From IMG/VR virus record IMGVR_UViG_3300010371_000114, positions 1 to 23,872 of that record: a DNA stretch of 23,872 bases; one strand, given 5' to 3'. Below, one piece after another: positions 1 to 8,181 of this stretch; position 1 is the first letter of the stretch, and every line of letters begins with the position of its first letter. A program made the translations under genes and the position numbers. Below the pieces are notes generated by a model. It did no database searches, had not been told where the DNA came from, and saw nothing but the letters and a program-made list of their open reading frames with translations. Source of the DNA: a virus.

Positions 1-180
1 TAATTCGTCCTTACGATCCTTTTGCAATGTTTTCATTGGATAATCTGGATCCTCAGAACGTCTTTTATTTACGGTTTGTTTTTGAATATCTTTAGAATCG
101 TCTTCCCGTAAGTTTTCTTTCCGGTAAGCCTCATTCATTTTTTTACGGTTATGTGCAATAATTCTTGATGTAATATCCAT
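1..180 (-). CDS. Partial gene downstream of the portal; highly charged N-terminus, unidentified
   Basis: An open frame on the minus strand starts with ATG at 178-180 and runs off the left edge of the window, so only the first 60 residues are seen (MDITSRIIAHNRKKMNEAYR...). The visible part is strongly hydrophilic, rich in Lys, Arg, Asp and Glu, with no membrane segment and no recognised motif. An exact TATAAATA late box at 200-207 lies just upstream, giving a predicted leader of about 14 bases containing AGAG. In T4 the genes after portal gene 20 are the prohead core genes 67 and 68 and then protease gene 21. A head core or scaffold role is therefore possible from position and charge, but this is inference. 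The gene was too short within the window to identify. Confidence 0.75.
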   Translation of the reverse strand, partial: MDITSRIIAHNRKKMNEAYRKENLREDDSKDIQKQTVNKRRSEDPDYPMKTLQKDRKDEL

Positions 181-199
181 TTTAGGTTTTCTCTTGATA

Positions 200-207
200 T
201 ATTTATA
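200..207 (-). promoter_or_regulatory. Late promoter, exact TATAAATA
   Basis: The plus strand reads TATTTATA here, which is TATAAATA on the minus strand, an exact match to the T4 late promoter box. It lies 20 bases upstream of the ATG at 180, so it would drive the gene at the left edge separately from the portal gene. Confidence 0.6.
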
Positions 208-212
208 AAATT

Positions 213-2021
213 TTACTTTTTACCAGATTTTGGTTTATTTTGTGGTTCTCTTTGCTGTAATTGGGCTTGAGTCATCATTTGTTGTAACTGTTGATTAGAC
301 TGTATTTCTGCTTGTTTTTGTTGCATTTTCATTTGTATCTTGGCTTGGTCTTGTGCCAAATCACCTTGAACATCTGCTTGTGTTCCAATCAAATCCTTCT
401 GGTTTTCACTTTCAGTATTCATCAATTGTTTTTGTGTTTCCAATTGAATTTGAGCGGATTGTGGTAATTGGATAGGTTGTTTTGCTTCTTTAGCAATTTG
501 TTTAACCATATCCTTAATATCTTCTTCATTTTGTTTCAAAACAGTTTTTTTGACCCATTCTTGGGAATAGTAAATACCAATCAATTCTTGTAATTGGGTA
601 ACTGTTGCTACACGATTTAATAGTATTTCAGTATCTTCTAATTCAGCATAATAAGAATCTTTTAAATAATTGTAATCCAAAAATGGTTCAATTTTCTGAG
701 TCCATTCCTCAAGAGTTACAATACCTTTTAATACCAATTGGATTTTCAAAATCTTAGTAAAAAGCATTGAAAATCTACGGCGAATTCTAACTACAAACTT
801 ATTAAATTTTCTTTCTTCATTTGAAATTTCTGATGGTCTACCAATTTGAAAACCGCTATCGGAACGTAACCTAGAAAGAGGTACGTTCATTGATTTCATT
901 ACTCTTTCCAAAAAATATTGTAATTCATCAATATCGGTAAAACCTTTATCACCTGAAAGTGTATCGATGGTAGTGGCGCTTGATCCATTTCTCCTGGGCA
1001 TCCAAAAATCTTCCATCATAGATAGAAATTTTTTATCATCACGGATTTCACCAGTATTAGCATCATATACCGTTTTATTTCGGTATTTCAACATTAAATC
1101 ATTAACATAGGCCGTGGCTTTTGCTGGTGGTAAATCACCCACATCTACATAAAAAATTCTACGTTCCGGTGCCCGGCTCATTTTATAAATGATTACAGCA
1201 TCTTCAATCATTCGTAATTGATTAACCGAGCGGATCGCCTTATGTAAATAACTCAAAATCATATTCCGATGTGAATCTGAGATACCGGAATCACAATCGG
1301 CAATAGAATCTGGTGATACTTTAGTACCCTGGAAAGACATTCCAGTACTTTGAATAAATTGTGAATTGGTACCTATACCACGTTCATTATATACATAATA
1401 TTCAATCATTCCGGTTATTTCTTCATGACCGTTGGCGTTAGGTTTCTTTTGAATTTCCCTAACTTTTCTTAAACGGCGAGGATCAATATACCGAAGTTCC
1501 TGAACTCCTTTTCTAGGAGAGGTAGTATCAATCATGATATGGTAATAAATTCTTCCATCAACATACCAACGCCGGAAGATTTCATGACCATTATTTTTAA
1601 AATCAAAACCTGGTAAATTTAAAATGGTTTCAAATTCTTTATAGAGAATTTCTTTAAAATCATCACTATAATTTTCTAACCGATCTAAATCTAATTTTAC
1701 TGGAGGTTCATTTGATTCCACAACAATGGCATTATTAACAATTTCTTCAATAGCTCCATCTACTTCTGGATAATTTGAAATCTCACGGTATCTATTGATT
1801 AATTCAATAATATCTTTAGCAACACCTTCTACATCAACATAATGGCCATATACACCACCAGCTTGAATTGTAACTGTACCATCAGCTAATTGTGGTATTG
1901 CAAAAGTTTTTGTAATTTCTTGTCCGTTGAATCCTTTACCTACAGAAAAACCGAAAGTTTTCAAAGCATTTTCTAATAATGCTAATTGGTTTTTTGGTGC
2001 TGTTTTCTTAGGAGTAGACAT
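213..2021 (-). CDS. Portal vertex protein (T4 gp20-like)
   Basis: A 602-residue protein that matches the T4-type portal family, the dodecameric ring through which DNA is packaged and to which the neck and tail attach. Typical stretches are visible: YPEVDGAIEEIVNNAIV at about residues 84-100, RRWYVDGRIYYH at about 150-161, and LRYIDPRRLRKVRE just after. The position after sheath and tube genes is the T4 order. It is longer than T4 gp20 (524 residues). Most of the extra length is a Gln-rich, probably coiled-coil C-terminal tail from about residue 520 to the end, finishing in a Lys-rich segment (NKPKSGKK). A weak late-type box (GTTAAATA) at 2034-2041 would leave only about 7 bases of leader, and no Shine-Dalgarno is seen before ATG 2021. 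A terminator hairpin at 2049-2082 separates it from the tube gene. Confidence 0.95.
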   Translation of the reverse strand: MSTPKKTAPKNQLALLENALKTFGFSVGKGFNGQEITKTFAIPQLADGTVTIQAGGVYGHYVDVEGVAKDIIELINRYREISNYPEVDGAIEEIVNNAIVVESNEPPVKLDLDRLENYSDDFKEILYKEFETILNLPGFDFKNNGHEIFRRWYVDGRIYYHIMIDTTSPRKGVQELRYIDPRRLRKVREIQKKPNANGHEEITGMIEYYVYNERGIGTNSQFIQSTGMSFQGTKVSPDSIADCDSGISDSHRNMILSYLHKAIRSVNQLRMIEDAVIIYKMSRAPERRIFYVDVGDLPPAKATAYVNDLMLKYRNKTVYDANTGEIRDDKKFLSMMEDFWMPRRNGSSATTIDTLSGDKGFTDIDELQYFLERVMKSMNVPLSRLRSDSGFQIGRPSEISNEERKFNKFVVRIRRRFSMLFTKILKIQLVLKGIVTLEEWTQKIEPFLDYNYLKDSYYAELEDTEILLNRVATVTQLQELIGIYYSQEWVKKTVLKQNEEDIKDMVKQIAKEAKQPIQLPQSAQIQLETQKQLMNTESENQKDLIGTQADVQGDLAQDQAKIQMKMQQKQAEIQSNQQLQQMMTQAQLQQREPQNKPKSGKK

Positions 2022-2033
2022 TATTTCAAATAA

Positions 2034-2041
2034 TATTTAAC
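2034..2041 (-). promoter_or_regulatory. Possible late promoter for portal (GTTAAATA)
   Basis: On the minus strand this reads GTTAAATA, matching the last six bases of TATAAATA. It lies between the hairpin at 2049-2082 and the portal ATG at 2021. It is a weak match in AT-rich DNA, supported mainly by the need for a promoter after the terminator. Confidence 0.35.
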
Positions 2042-2048
2042 CAAATAA

Positions 2049-2082
2049 AAATAGAGGAAATCATTACAAATTTCCTCTATTT
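2049..2082 (-). terminator. Rho-independent terminator between tube and portal genes
   Basis: A perfect 13-bp stem (2049-2061 with 2070-2082) and an 8-base loop lie just beyond the stop of the tube gene. On the minus strand the stem is followed by a T-rich run (ATTTTTATTTGG), as expected for intrinsic termination of the sheath-tube transcript. Confidence 0.7.
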
Positions 2083-2103
2083 GTTCAATATCAAAAATAA
2101 AAT

Positions 2104-2703
2104 TTAGAATTCGGATATAACAGATTCTGCAATATTTTCTAAGGTTGATAATGGACTTGATTGATCGGTAGCAATTGATTCCCACCAATCAATTGATAAT
2201 ACTACAGGAAAAGTTTCAATTTGATCTTTTGCCGACCAATCTAATTGAATATCACCAATATTCATTGGCCAACAACCAGCCATTCGGTAAGTGGCAATCA
2301 CCGGTCCGCCAATCTTTGACATTTGTTGGACAATTCCATCTACCTTATAACCAGTTGGAATTGCAGCTATAGGATTACGAATATTTGAAACGTGGCCATT
2401 AATTGCATTAGACCATGTTTCAAAACCTCTACGGACTGCATAATCTTCATCGACATATACATTAAGTTGCCAAGGATTAAATGTACGATCACCAGGAAAA
2501 TTGACTGCTCTTCCAAAGTAATTGTAAGGAATTTGTCCTAATTGTGATGTAGGAATACTAGTCGCAAATGCTTGGAATGTGAGTAATCTACCAGCAACTA
2601 AATTTAAAGCCGCTACTGGAAAATTAAGGGATACTTGAAATAAGGTGGGTCTTGCACCACTTCCTTGGAAATTTGCAACGAAGGACGAAATATTAAATGC
2701 CAT
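2104..2703 (-). CDS. Tail tube protein (T4 gp19-like)
   Basis: A 199-residue soluble protein directly after the sheath gene, the position of gp19 in T4-like phages. This subunit stacks in hexameric rings to form the inner tube through which DNA passes. Supporting features are its size (T4 gp19 has 163 residues), the N-terminal segment MAFNISSFVANF followed by ARPTLFQVSLNFP, a central GRAVNFPGDRTFNPW stretch, and a C-terminal region ending in DQIETFPVVLSIDWWES, all in keeping with T4-like tube proteins. It is separated from the sheath by 33 bases holding a GGAG at 2723-2726 and a CTAAATA late-like element at 2727-2733. It is followed by a terminator, so sheath and tube may form one transcription unit with a possible internal start. 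Confidence 0.88.
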   Translation of the reverse strand: MAFNISSFVANFQGSGARPTLFQVSLNFPVAALNLVAGRLLTFQAFATSIPTSQLGQIPYNYFGRAVNFPGDRTFNPWQLNVYVDEDYAVRRGFETWSNAINGHVSNIRNPIAAIPTGYKVDGIVQQMSKIGGPVIATYRMAGCWPMNIGDIQLDWSAKDQIETFPVVLSIDWWESIATDQSSPLSTLENIAESVISEF

Positions 2704-2736
2704 ATATTTTCTTTATTAAAAACTCCTATTTAGAAA

Positions 2737-4869
2737 TTACTGAGGATTAATAATTTCTGAGAAATCTACTCCTGATGGTGTTGAAATAAAATTCAATAAC
2801 ACGTACCGGATTGAATGAACTGGTTTAACAAAAATATTAGCAAGAAACTCACCATTATCCTCAGTTTGTGGTGTATTTCCTGATAAATCAATTTGGAAAT
2901 CAGTGATAGCTCCTTGACCTTTTAAAGAAGTTAAAAATGGATTTACTCTTGAAACAAATTGTGACCGTGTAAAAGCATCATTTAATTCAAACAATGTATA
3001 TTTGGCTGCATTAGCAATAGCTACTTCCATTGTGATAAACAAATATCTAATACCAACTTCATTAAAAGCATCAGGTTTGTTTAGTAGTGTCTTATCACCA
3101 AATAGGAGAGAACCAAATCCTGGTTCAGAAAATGCAGGATTAATTCCTAATGGAAATAATTGATCTCTATCTGTTTCATTTGGATTCCAACCAAGTTTAA
3201 TACAATTTTTAATTATTCCTCGATTATATCCAGCAAATGGTACCCAAGGATTTGAATTACCAGCAGTTGATGCCCAAAGACCAGCAATATCACCATTAAG
3301 AGGCACCCAACGATTTACATCATTATAAGGATCATATTGATATTTCCAATTACCGTCTAAGAAACCATAAGATGAAGAAGGTAATTCATTTCGGTACGTT
3401 TCGATATCGGTAATTTCATTTCCTGAATTATTAACCACATCATTTAAATTTGGAGAAACAAATGCTACACAATCTTTCCGAACCTCGGCAATACTGGAAA
3501 TCAAATAATTTGCTAAAGTAAAACTTGCATCTCCAGCAATCAAGGCTCTAATGGTTAGATTTTGTTTATTTAAAAACAAATTAAAAGCTGTTTCTTTATC
3601 ACCATCTGTAATAGTGTCATTACCATCTACTCCACCGCTTAACGTATCTTGTACAGATTGATTAGTAATTGTAGTAGGAACACCATTTGCTCCAGATGTA
3701 GCACCTAATACTAAATCTGATGTAGTAAAAGCACCTTTGGTCATACTAACCACAAGTGTTTTACTGGTACTATTGTATGAAATTACAGTACCAGATTTTA
3801 CAGCAGTTGTTCCAAAAACCACTGTTGCTGTTGCTGTTGCACCAGTACCTGCTCCAGTGAATGTAACTGTAGGTGTTGATGTATATCCAGATCCTGGATT
3901 TGTAACCGTTACACTAATTACAGAACCACCAGATACAGTGGCAGTTGCAGTAGCTTGAACTCCACCAGAAGGTGGTGCTGAAATGGTAACTGTTGGTGCA
4001 GTTGTATAACCTGTACCACCAGCATTTACGGTAACGGTACCTGAAATTGGTCCAGAAAATACATTAACCTTTTCATTTGCTGCAAATTGTCCACCTGTAA
4101 CAGTGGTAAAAATTATAGTTGATGAAAGAATATCAAAACTGGTACTTTGTGCATTGTTTCCCCAATTTGTTCCTTCGGTTGGATGTTGCATCCAATAAAT
4201 TAATTGAGAATCACGGTTAATTACATTTACATAATAATTAGATGTTCCGTCAGAATTTTTTGCATCCTTTGCTTTTGACACAAAGGAATACTTTTTGATA
4301 ACTCCACCAATTGTTCCTGTAATATGTCCATCGAGATCAATAATAATCACATGCATTTCGTCATTTGAACCACCACGAGCGGAAACATAGCTTGAAGTTC
4401 CTGGAGAAATACCAAAATTTTTTGCATAAGTCCAAGTACCATAATTTCCAGCATCAGCGATAGAAATTAAAATGTTATTACCATATGCACCAGGATATTT
4501 AGCTGCCCAATTACCTACATTTCCTGAGCCATCGGCAAATTGGGTATCATAAGCATCTTGATTTGGAATTAATAATCCGGCGCCATCCGAAGTAGCATTT
4601 TTAGCATCACTAGAAATAGCACGAACTACAAAAGCTGAACTAGAATATTGTAAAAAATTCCAAATAGAAAAATAACTATTTGCTACGGTATCATCTGGTT
4701 TTTGAAAAACGTTATTTAAGTCAGTGACACCAGATAGTAAAACTGCTTGGTTTGCTGGTCCCCATTTAAATATACCGGCAAAACCAGCAGTTTGTGGATT
4801 AGTAGCGGCTACAGAACTTTGTAAACTGGTTTCTTGTACGGTAACTGAAGGTGATAGATTTAGAGACAT
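2737..4869 (-). CDS. Contractile tail sheath protein (T4 gp18-like) with an inserted beta-repeat domain
   Basis: A 710-residue protein; T4 gp18 has 659. It forms the contractile outer tail sheath. The N-terminus ([20 protein letters not shown], then [11 protein letters not shown]) is typical of sheath proteins. The conserved C-terminal half is also present ([20 protein letters not shown] near residue 610, and the final [17 protein letters not shown]). Between about residues 277 and 350 lie two copies of a Gly/Thr/Val-rich unit ([13 protein letters not shown] and [12 protein letters not shown], each followed by an ATATATV strand). They look like an inserted surface domain and are not part of the core fold. 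An exact late box at 4935-4942 lies about 66 bases upstream. An AGGAG at about 4891 and an AAGG nearer the ATG could serve as ribosome sites. It lies between the terminase and tube genes as in T4. Confidence 0.94.
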   Translation of the reverse strand: MSLNLSPSVTVQETSLQSSVAATNPQTAGFAGIFKWGPANQAVLLSGVTDLNNVFQKPDDTVANSYFSIWNFLQYSSSAFVVRAISSDAKNATSDGAGLLIPNQDAYDTQFADGSGNVGNWAAKYPGAYGNNILISIADAGNYGTWTYAKNFGISPGTSSYVSARGGSNDEMHVIIIDLDGHITGTIGGVIKKYSFVSKAKDAKNSDGTSNYYVNVINRDSQLIYWMQHPTEGTNWGNNAQSTSFDILSSTIIFTTVTGGQFAANEKVNVFSGPISGTVTVNAGGTGYTTAPTVTISAPPSGGVQATATATVSGGSVISVTVTNPGSGYTSTPTVTFTGAGTGATATATVVFGTTAVKSGTVISYNSTSKTLVVSMTKGAFTTSDLVLGATSGANGVPTTITNQSVQDTLSGGVDGNDTITDGDKETAFNLFLNKQNLTIRALIAGDASFTLANYLISSIAEVRKDCVAFVSPNLNDVVNNSGNEITDIETYRNELPSSSYGFLDGNWKYQYDPYNDVNRWVPLNGDIAGLWASTAGNSNPWVPFAGYNRGIIKNCIKLGWNPNETDRDQLFPLGINPAFSEPGFGSLLFGDKTLLNKPDAFNEVGIRYLFITMEVAIANAAKYTLFELNDAFTRSQFVSRVNPFLTSLKGQGAITDFQIDLSGNTPQTEDNGEFLANIFVKPVHSIRYVLLNFISTPSGVDFSEIINPQ
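3820..4041 (-). repeat. Tandem beta-repeat domain inside the sheath gene
   Basis: Two imperfect tandem units of about 36-38 codons. Each contains G-x-GYT-x-x-PTVT and ends in ATATATV. At DNA level the GTTGCTGTTGCTGTTGC run at about 3821-3837 reflects the Ala/Thr/Val alternation. The domain is probably exposed on the sheath surface. Confidence 0.65.
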
Positions 4870-4934
4870 ATTTTAAAAGTTTACCTTTTTCTCCTAATAA
4901 TAAATTCCTTTATGGATTTTGAAAATTCTCTTAG

Positions 4935-4942
4935 TATTTATA
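4935..4942 (-). promoter_or_regulatory. Late promoter of the sheath gene, exact TATAAATA
   Basis: The plus strand reads TATTTATA, that is TATAAATA on the minus strand, a full match to the T4 late box. It lies in the 105-base gap between terminase and sheath, about 66 bases before the sheath ATG at 4869. The predicted leader of about 60 bases is the longest among the late genes here. Confidence 0.75.
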
Positions 4943-4974
4943 TATTTGGGAAAATCGGTAAAATGGTAAGTTCC

Positions 4975-6684
4975 TTAATTATATATAGTTTCCACAGGAA
5001 ACCACCAATCACCATCGATAAACTCTGGTTCCGATTCTGTTGGAATTAATCCACCAATAAAACCAATTGGAGTCAAATTGTGCTCTAATTCCTTCTCATA
5101 TTCTATTCGGATTGAATTTTTGAGTCCATCCGATATATATTCCCGGAAATTCTTTTGGTTTATTAACCAGGAAAATAATACCAAAGGTGTTACCAAATCA
5201 TCATGTTGACCTTCCGCCGCGGCAAAAGACGGACCATTACTGACAAAGTTAATTAATTGACTAACTATTTCTTTATCAACAAATGTTAATTTATCCATTT
5301 CAATCAAAGATTTCATTTGAGCACAACCAATTTTCTTAACTTGTTTACTCATTTTTACACCAGGTACCGTAGCATTTAATCCACCCTTACCAATAAAACC
5401 ACTAGAAAGAATTTGACCACTTCTTCCTTTAGTTTGAGTTTTAAACAAATTTTCATATTCAAATTCATAATGTAAATCCTTAGCCACTTCAGGTGAATCA
5501 TTTAATTCAACTAAAACCCAAGCATTATTATATTTTTTGGCTATATTATAAACCACTTGTGGATATACCAAAGTAGAAATTATATTAGATTTAAATGTAG
5601 CAACCACTTTATAAGGAATTTCAGTAATATCAACAACCACAAAGGCAGAATAATCCAATTGTCTACCCTGGGCTGTATCAGCTACCAATACATATTTTCG
5701 AGGAATTAAAACTATCTTACCATTTTCATGTTGGATTCTATCGGTTTTTGGATCTTCATAAACACATAAATCATTTTGTGTATATAAAGGTTTTCTAACA
5801 ATTGAGGATAATAATCTTAGTTTCTTTTTAGATAAAAGAGTATCGGATGCACCAATAAATGAGGTATTGAATTCTTGGTCGAATGCTTCTTCGGAACCAA
5901 GTTCCGCGATCATAGCCTTCTTCCATTCTTCATCTCTACCAGGAACATCATTCCATTCAATTGAAAATGGAACAAATTTACTGGTTTTTTCTGCCTCTTC
6001 TTTTATAGCCTCCATCCAAAGAGTATAAAATAAATCCATACCTTGAGGAGTAGAAATTATGAATACTTTGGTAGTTTTACCAGAAACAATTGTTGGTAAT
6101 GTTGAATTATAAAATTTTTGTTGTTTATTTAAATCAATATGGGCAAATTCATCAAGGATCAATAGCGACATTGATTTACCACGAATGGCACTTGATGATG
6201 TTGCAGCGGCAAATACTTTAGATCCATTCTCTAATTTAATGGATTTTTTGTTCCAACCACCATCTGGAATACCTTGCTGTAACCATTTAGGAAGATTTTC
6301 ATATGCTTCCTTTAAACGGTCTAAAAGTTCAATAGCTGTATCCAATTTGTTGGCAGCAAAAGCAACATTTTTATAATCATTAAAAAGAATATAATGGAGA
6401 GTAAATGCAACTAGAGACGATGTTTTTCCTGACTGCCGCGGTAATTTACCAATAAAAAACCTATTATCTCTACAAATTGTAAGCATTTCCTTCTGGAAAT
6501 CATACAAATTAAATGGAATTAGACCTTTATCAACATGAACAATTTTACAATAATGCTCAATAAAATAAAAAACATCCTTTTCACATTTAACAATTTCTGT
6601 TATTTGTTCAGGAGTATAATTGTGAGTAGTACCGGCCGCTTTTAATTTATCATTACCGAGATAATGATCTCTTCCATATGGCAT
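4975..6684 (-). CDS. Terminase large subunit (T4 gp17-like packaging ATPase and nuclease)
   Basis: A 569-residue motor protein (T4 gp17: 610) that docks on the portal, translocates DNA and cuts concatemers. ATPase motifs are visible: Walker A PRQSGKT at residues 82-88, Walker B SLLILDEF at 173-180 with the catalytic Glu after Asp, and the coupling motif STPQG at 211-215. The RNase H-like nuclease half has the expected acidic residues in VADTAQG (Asp336), VELND (Glu393) and QHDDL (Asp495/Asp496). It starts 12 bases after the stop of the upstream 485-residue protein. A TTTAAATA element at 6694-6701 (7 of 8 with the late box) would leave a leader of only about 4 bases, and there is no Shine-Dalgarno before the ATG. 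No small terminase is visible beside it; its usual place upstream is taken by the secreted-type proteins. Confidence 0.97.
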   Translation of the reverse strand: MPYGRDHYLGNDKLKAAGTTHNYTPEQITEIVKCEKDVFYFIEHYCKIVHVDKGLIPFNLYDFQKEMLTICRDNRFFIGKLPRQSGKTSSLVAFTLHYILFNDYKNVAFAANKLDTAIELLDRLKEAYENLPKWLQQGIPDGGWNKKSIKLENGSKVFAAATSSSAIRGKSMSLLILDEFAHIDLNKQQKFYNSTLPTIVSGKTTKVFIISTPQGMDLFYTLWMEAIKEEAEKTSKFVPFSIEWNDVPGRDEEWKKAMIAELGSEEAFDQEFNTSFIGASDTLLSKKKLRLLSSIVRKPLYTQNDLCVYEDPKTDRIQHENGKIVLIPRKYVLVADTAQGRQLDYSAFVVVDITEIPYKVVATFKSNIISTLVYPQVVYNIAKKYNNAWVLVELNDSPEVAKDLHYEFEYENLFKTQTKGRSGQILSSGFIGKGGLNATVPGVKMSKQVKKIGCAQMKSLIEMDKLTFVDKEIVSQLINFVSNGPSFAAAEGQHDDLVTPLVLFSWLINQKNFREYISDGLKNSIRIEYEKELEHNLTPIGFIGGLIPTESEPEFIDGDWWFPVETIYN

Positions 6685-6693
6685 TATATATAG

Positions 6694-6701
6694 TATTTAA
6701 A
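6694..6701 (-). promoter_or_regulatory. Possible late promoter of terminase (TTTAAATA)
   Basis: Seven of eight matches to TATAAATA, overlapping the stop codon region of the preceding gene. The expected transcription start falls about 4 bases before the terminase ATG, so the message would be practically leaderless. Confidence 0.4.
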
Positions 6702-8154
6702 GAATATACCAACCAGTCCCATCATATTGTAAAGTGTAGGATTGATTTTGTGTATTAATTGTCAATGTACTAAGTCCATCAATCGTTTTACCATTTCCAT
6801 TTATTGTTACTGTATTGGCACTAGAATCTACTTTTTTAACATTTAAAATTTCACCAGAATTTGGTGTTGCTGGTAATGTAATTGTAAATCCCGCAGTAGA
6901 ACTATTAGCTAAAAGTGTATAATCACTTGATGTAACTGTATATGCTCCGGTTTTAGTTGCAATATTTGGAGTAATTTTGGAATTTAATTGTGTTTGAATA
7001 TTTCCGGTTAAACCAATTAAATCATCAAAAAGAGTATTTGTAATACTACCACTTCCTACTTTTGTTGCATCAATACCACTAGGTATTTGTCCTAATGGTA
7101 CAACAGCAGAAGCAGTTAATTTTATAGTAGAATTGGATGTGTTAGGTGTTGCAAATGCTGCCGATACAGCAGCAATATTGGCTGCACTTTGTCCACCAAC
7201 TTTATTAACCGTTGCAGATACAGATCCAGAACCAGATGCGGAAATATCATTTGTCAAAGCTGTAATACCACCACCAGAACCGCTTCCTGGAGGAGCTCCA
7301 GTATCAATTAATTGACCATTTGGTCCCCATTGAACACCATTACCAGGAACTGGTGTTGTTCCATTAATCCATGGTAAACTTCTAGTAGTTGAACCGTCTC
7401 CATATACTAAAGATAAGGTGGTAGAATTTAATCCCAATAAACCAGCCGTAACTGGAGAATAAGATGTAGAGATAGGTATTTTTAAGGTTCCCATACTCAA
7501 ATCTTGTAAACCAGATGTATATGAATTACCTTGATTATTTTTGACTACTTGACTACCATCACTTAATGTTGAAACAGATAAACTACCTAATCCTAAATGG
7601 ATAGTATCCCCTAAATGATATGTTCCAGCACCTGAAATACCACCCGAGGTAGTAATAATAAATCCAGAATTAGCCAAGGCATTATTTGGAATAGATTCAT
7701 AAGTTACTACACCGGGAGCAGTAACAATTGGTACAGTATTTGTTCCTGGATTATTTGGATAAGTTACTCCATTTACTCCTATAACAGAAATGTTTTTTGA
7801 ACCAGCAGTATTTTGAAGATCCCCACCAAATGATGGAATTTGTGAGGTTGTTAATAACGAATCAGGACCAAGAGTAGCTAATCCATTGGCGGCCCCTGCA
7901 CCAGTTGCAGTAAATGTTTGTTGTGTCCATAAACCTCCATGACAAATAAAAGTAGATAAGGTAACAATACTTGTAACTTGGGCACCTTCGGTAGTACATC
8001 CTGTCCCGATAGGATTTGTAGAAATAATTGGCAATTTTACATAAGGAGCAGAAGACATATCCACATAACCAATAAATCGAGTATCGCCATTTGTCAAAAC
8101 TTCAGAAAATATTGGTAAACAAATACAAAAAAGTAATAAAAATTTTTTAAACAT
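6697..8154 (-). CDS. Tail-fibre-like repeat protein with N-terminal signal peptide (485 aa)
   Basis: Residues 1-17 (MFKKFLLLFCICLPIFS, then EVLT) have the layout of a Sec signal peptide: basic start, hydrophobic core and a small residue at the presumed cleavage site. The mature part is low-complexity beta-structure rich in Ser, Thr, Gly and Asn, of the kind found in fibres and adhesins. It has a two-Cys segment near residues 53-77 ending in GGLWTQ, a GGISGAGTYHLGDTIHLGL repeat-like stretch near 170-188, and NNQGNSYTSGLQDLS at about 206-220, also present in the 795-residue protein. The C-terminal 90 residues (TYTV..SDYTLL, then TITLP, then QYDGTGWYIL at the end) form a beta domain also seen near the N-terminus of the 795-residue protein. 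No catalytic motif is recognised. It lies just upstream of terminase and is probably a late gene. Whether it is a virion fibre or an exported protein cannot be settled from sequence alone. Confidence 0.85.
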   Translation of the reverse strand: MFKKFLLLFCICLPIFSEVLTNGDTRFIGYVDMSSAPYVKLPIISTNPIGTGCTTEGAQVTSIVTLSTFICHGGLWTQQTFTATGAGAANGLATLGPDSLLTTSQIPSFGGDLQNTAGSKNISVIGVNGVTYPNNPGTNTVPIVTAPGVVTYESIPNNALANSGFIITTSGGISGAGTYHLGDTIHLGLGSLSVSTLSDGSQVVKNNQGNSYTSGLQDLSMGTLKIPISTSYSPVTAGLLGLNSTTLSLVYGDGSTTRSLPWINGTTPVPGNGVQWGPNGQLIDTGAPPGSGSGGGITALTNDISASGSGSVSATVNKVGGQSAANIAAVSAAFATPNTSNSTIKLTASAVVPLGQIPSGIDATKVGSGSITNTLFDDLIGLTGNIQTQLNSKITPNIATKTGAYTVTSSDYTLLANSSTAGFTITLPATPNSGEILNVKKVDSSANTVTINGNGKTIDGLSTLTINTQNQSYTLQYDGTGWYIL

Positions 8155-8173
8155 ATACCGGTATTCTTAATTA

Positions 8174-8181
8174 TATTTACT
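8174..8181 (-). promoter_or_regulatory. Possible late promoter (AGTAAATA) for the 485-aa gene
   Basis: The minus strand reads AGTAAATA, keeping the TAAATA core of the late box. It overlaps the stop of the upstream gene and would give a leader of about 14 bases before ATG 8154. This is a weak match. Confidence 0.3.

Noticed and set aside
3737-3958. Plus-strand frame opposite the sheath repeat domain
   Set aside because: It is the antisense shadow of the Thr/Ala/Val repeats (runs of VAVAVA); no start signals.
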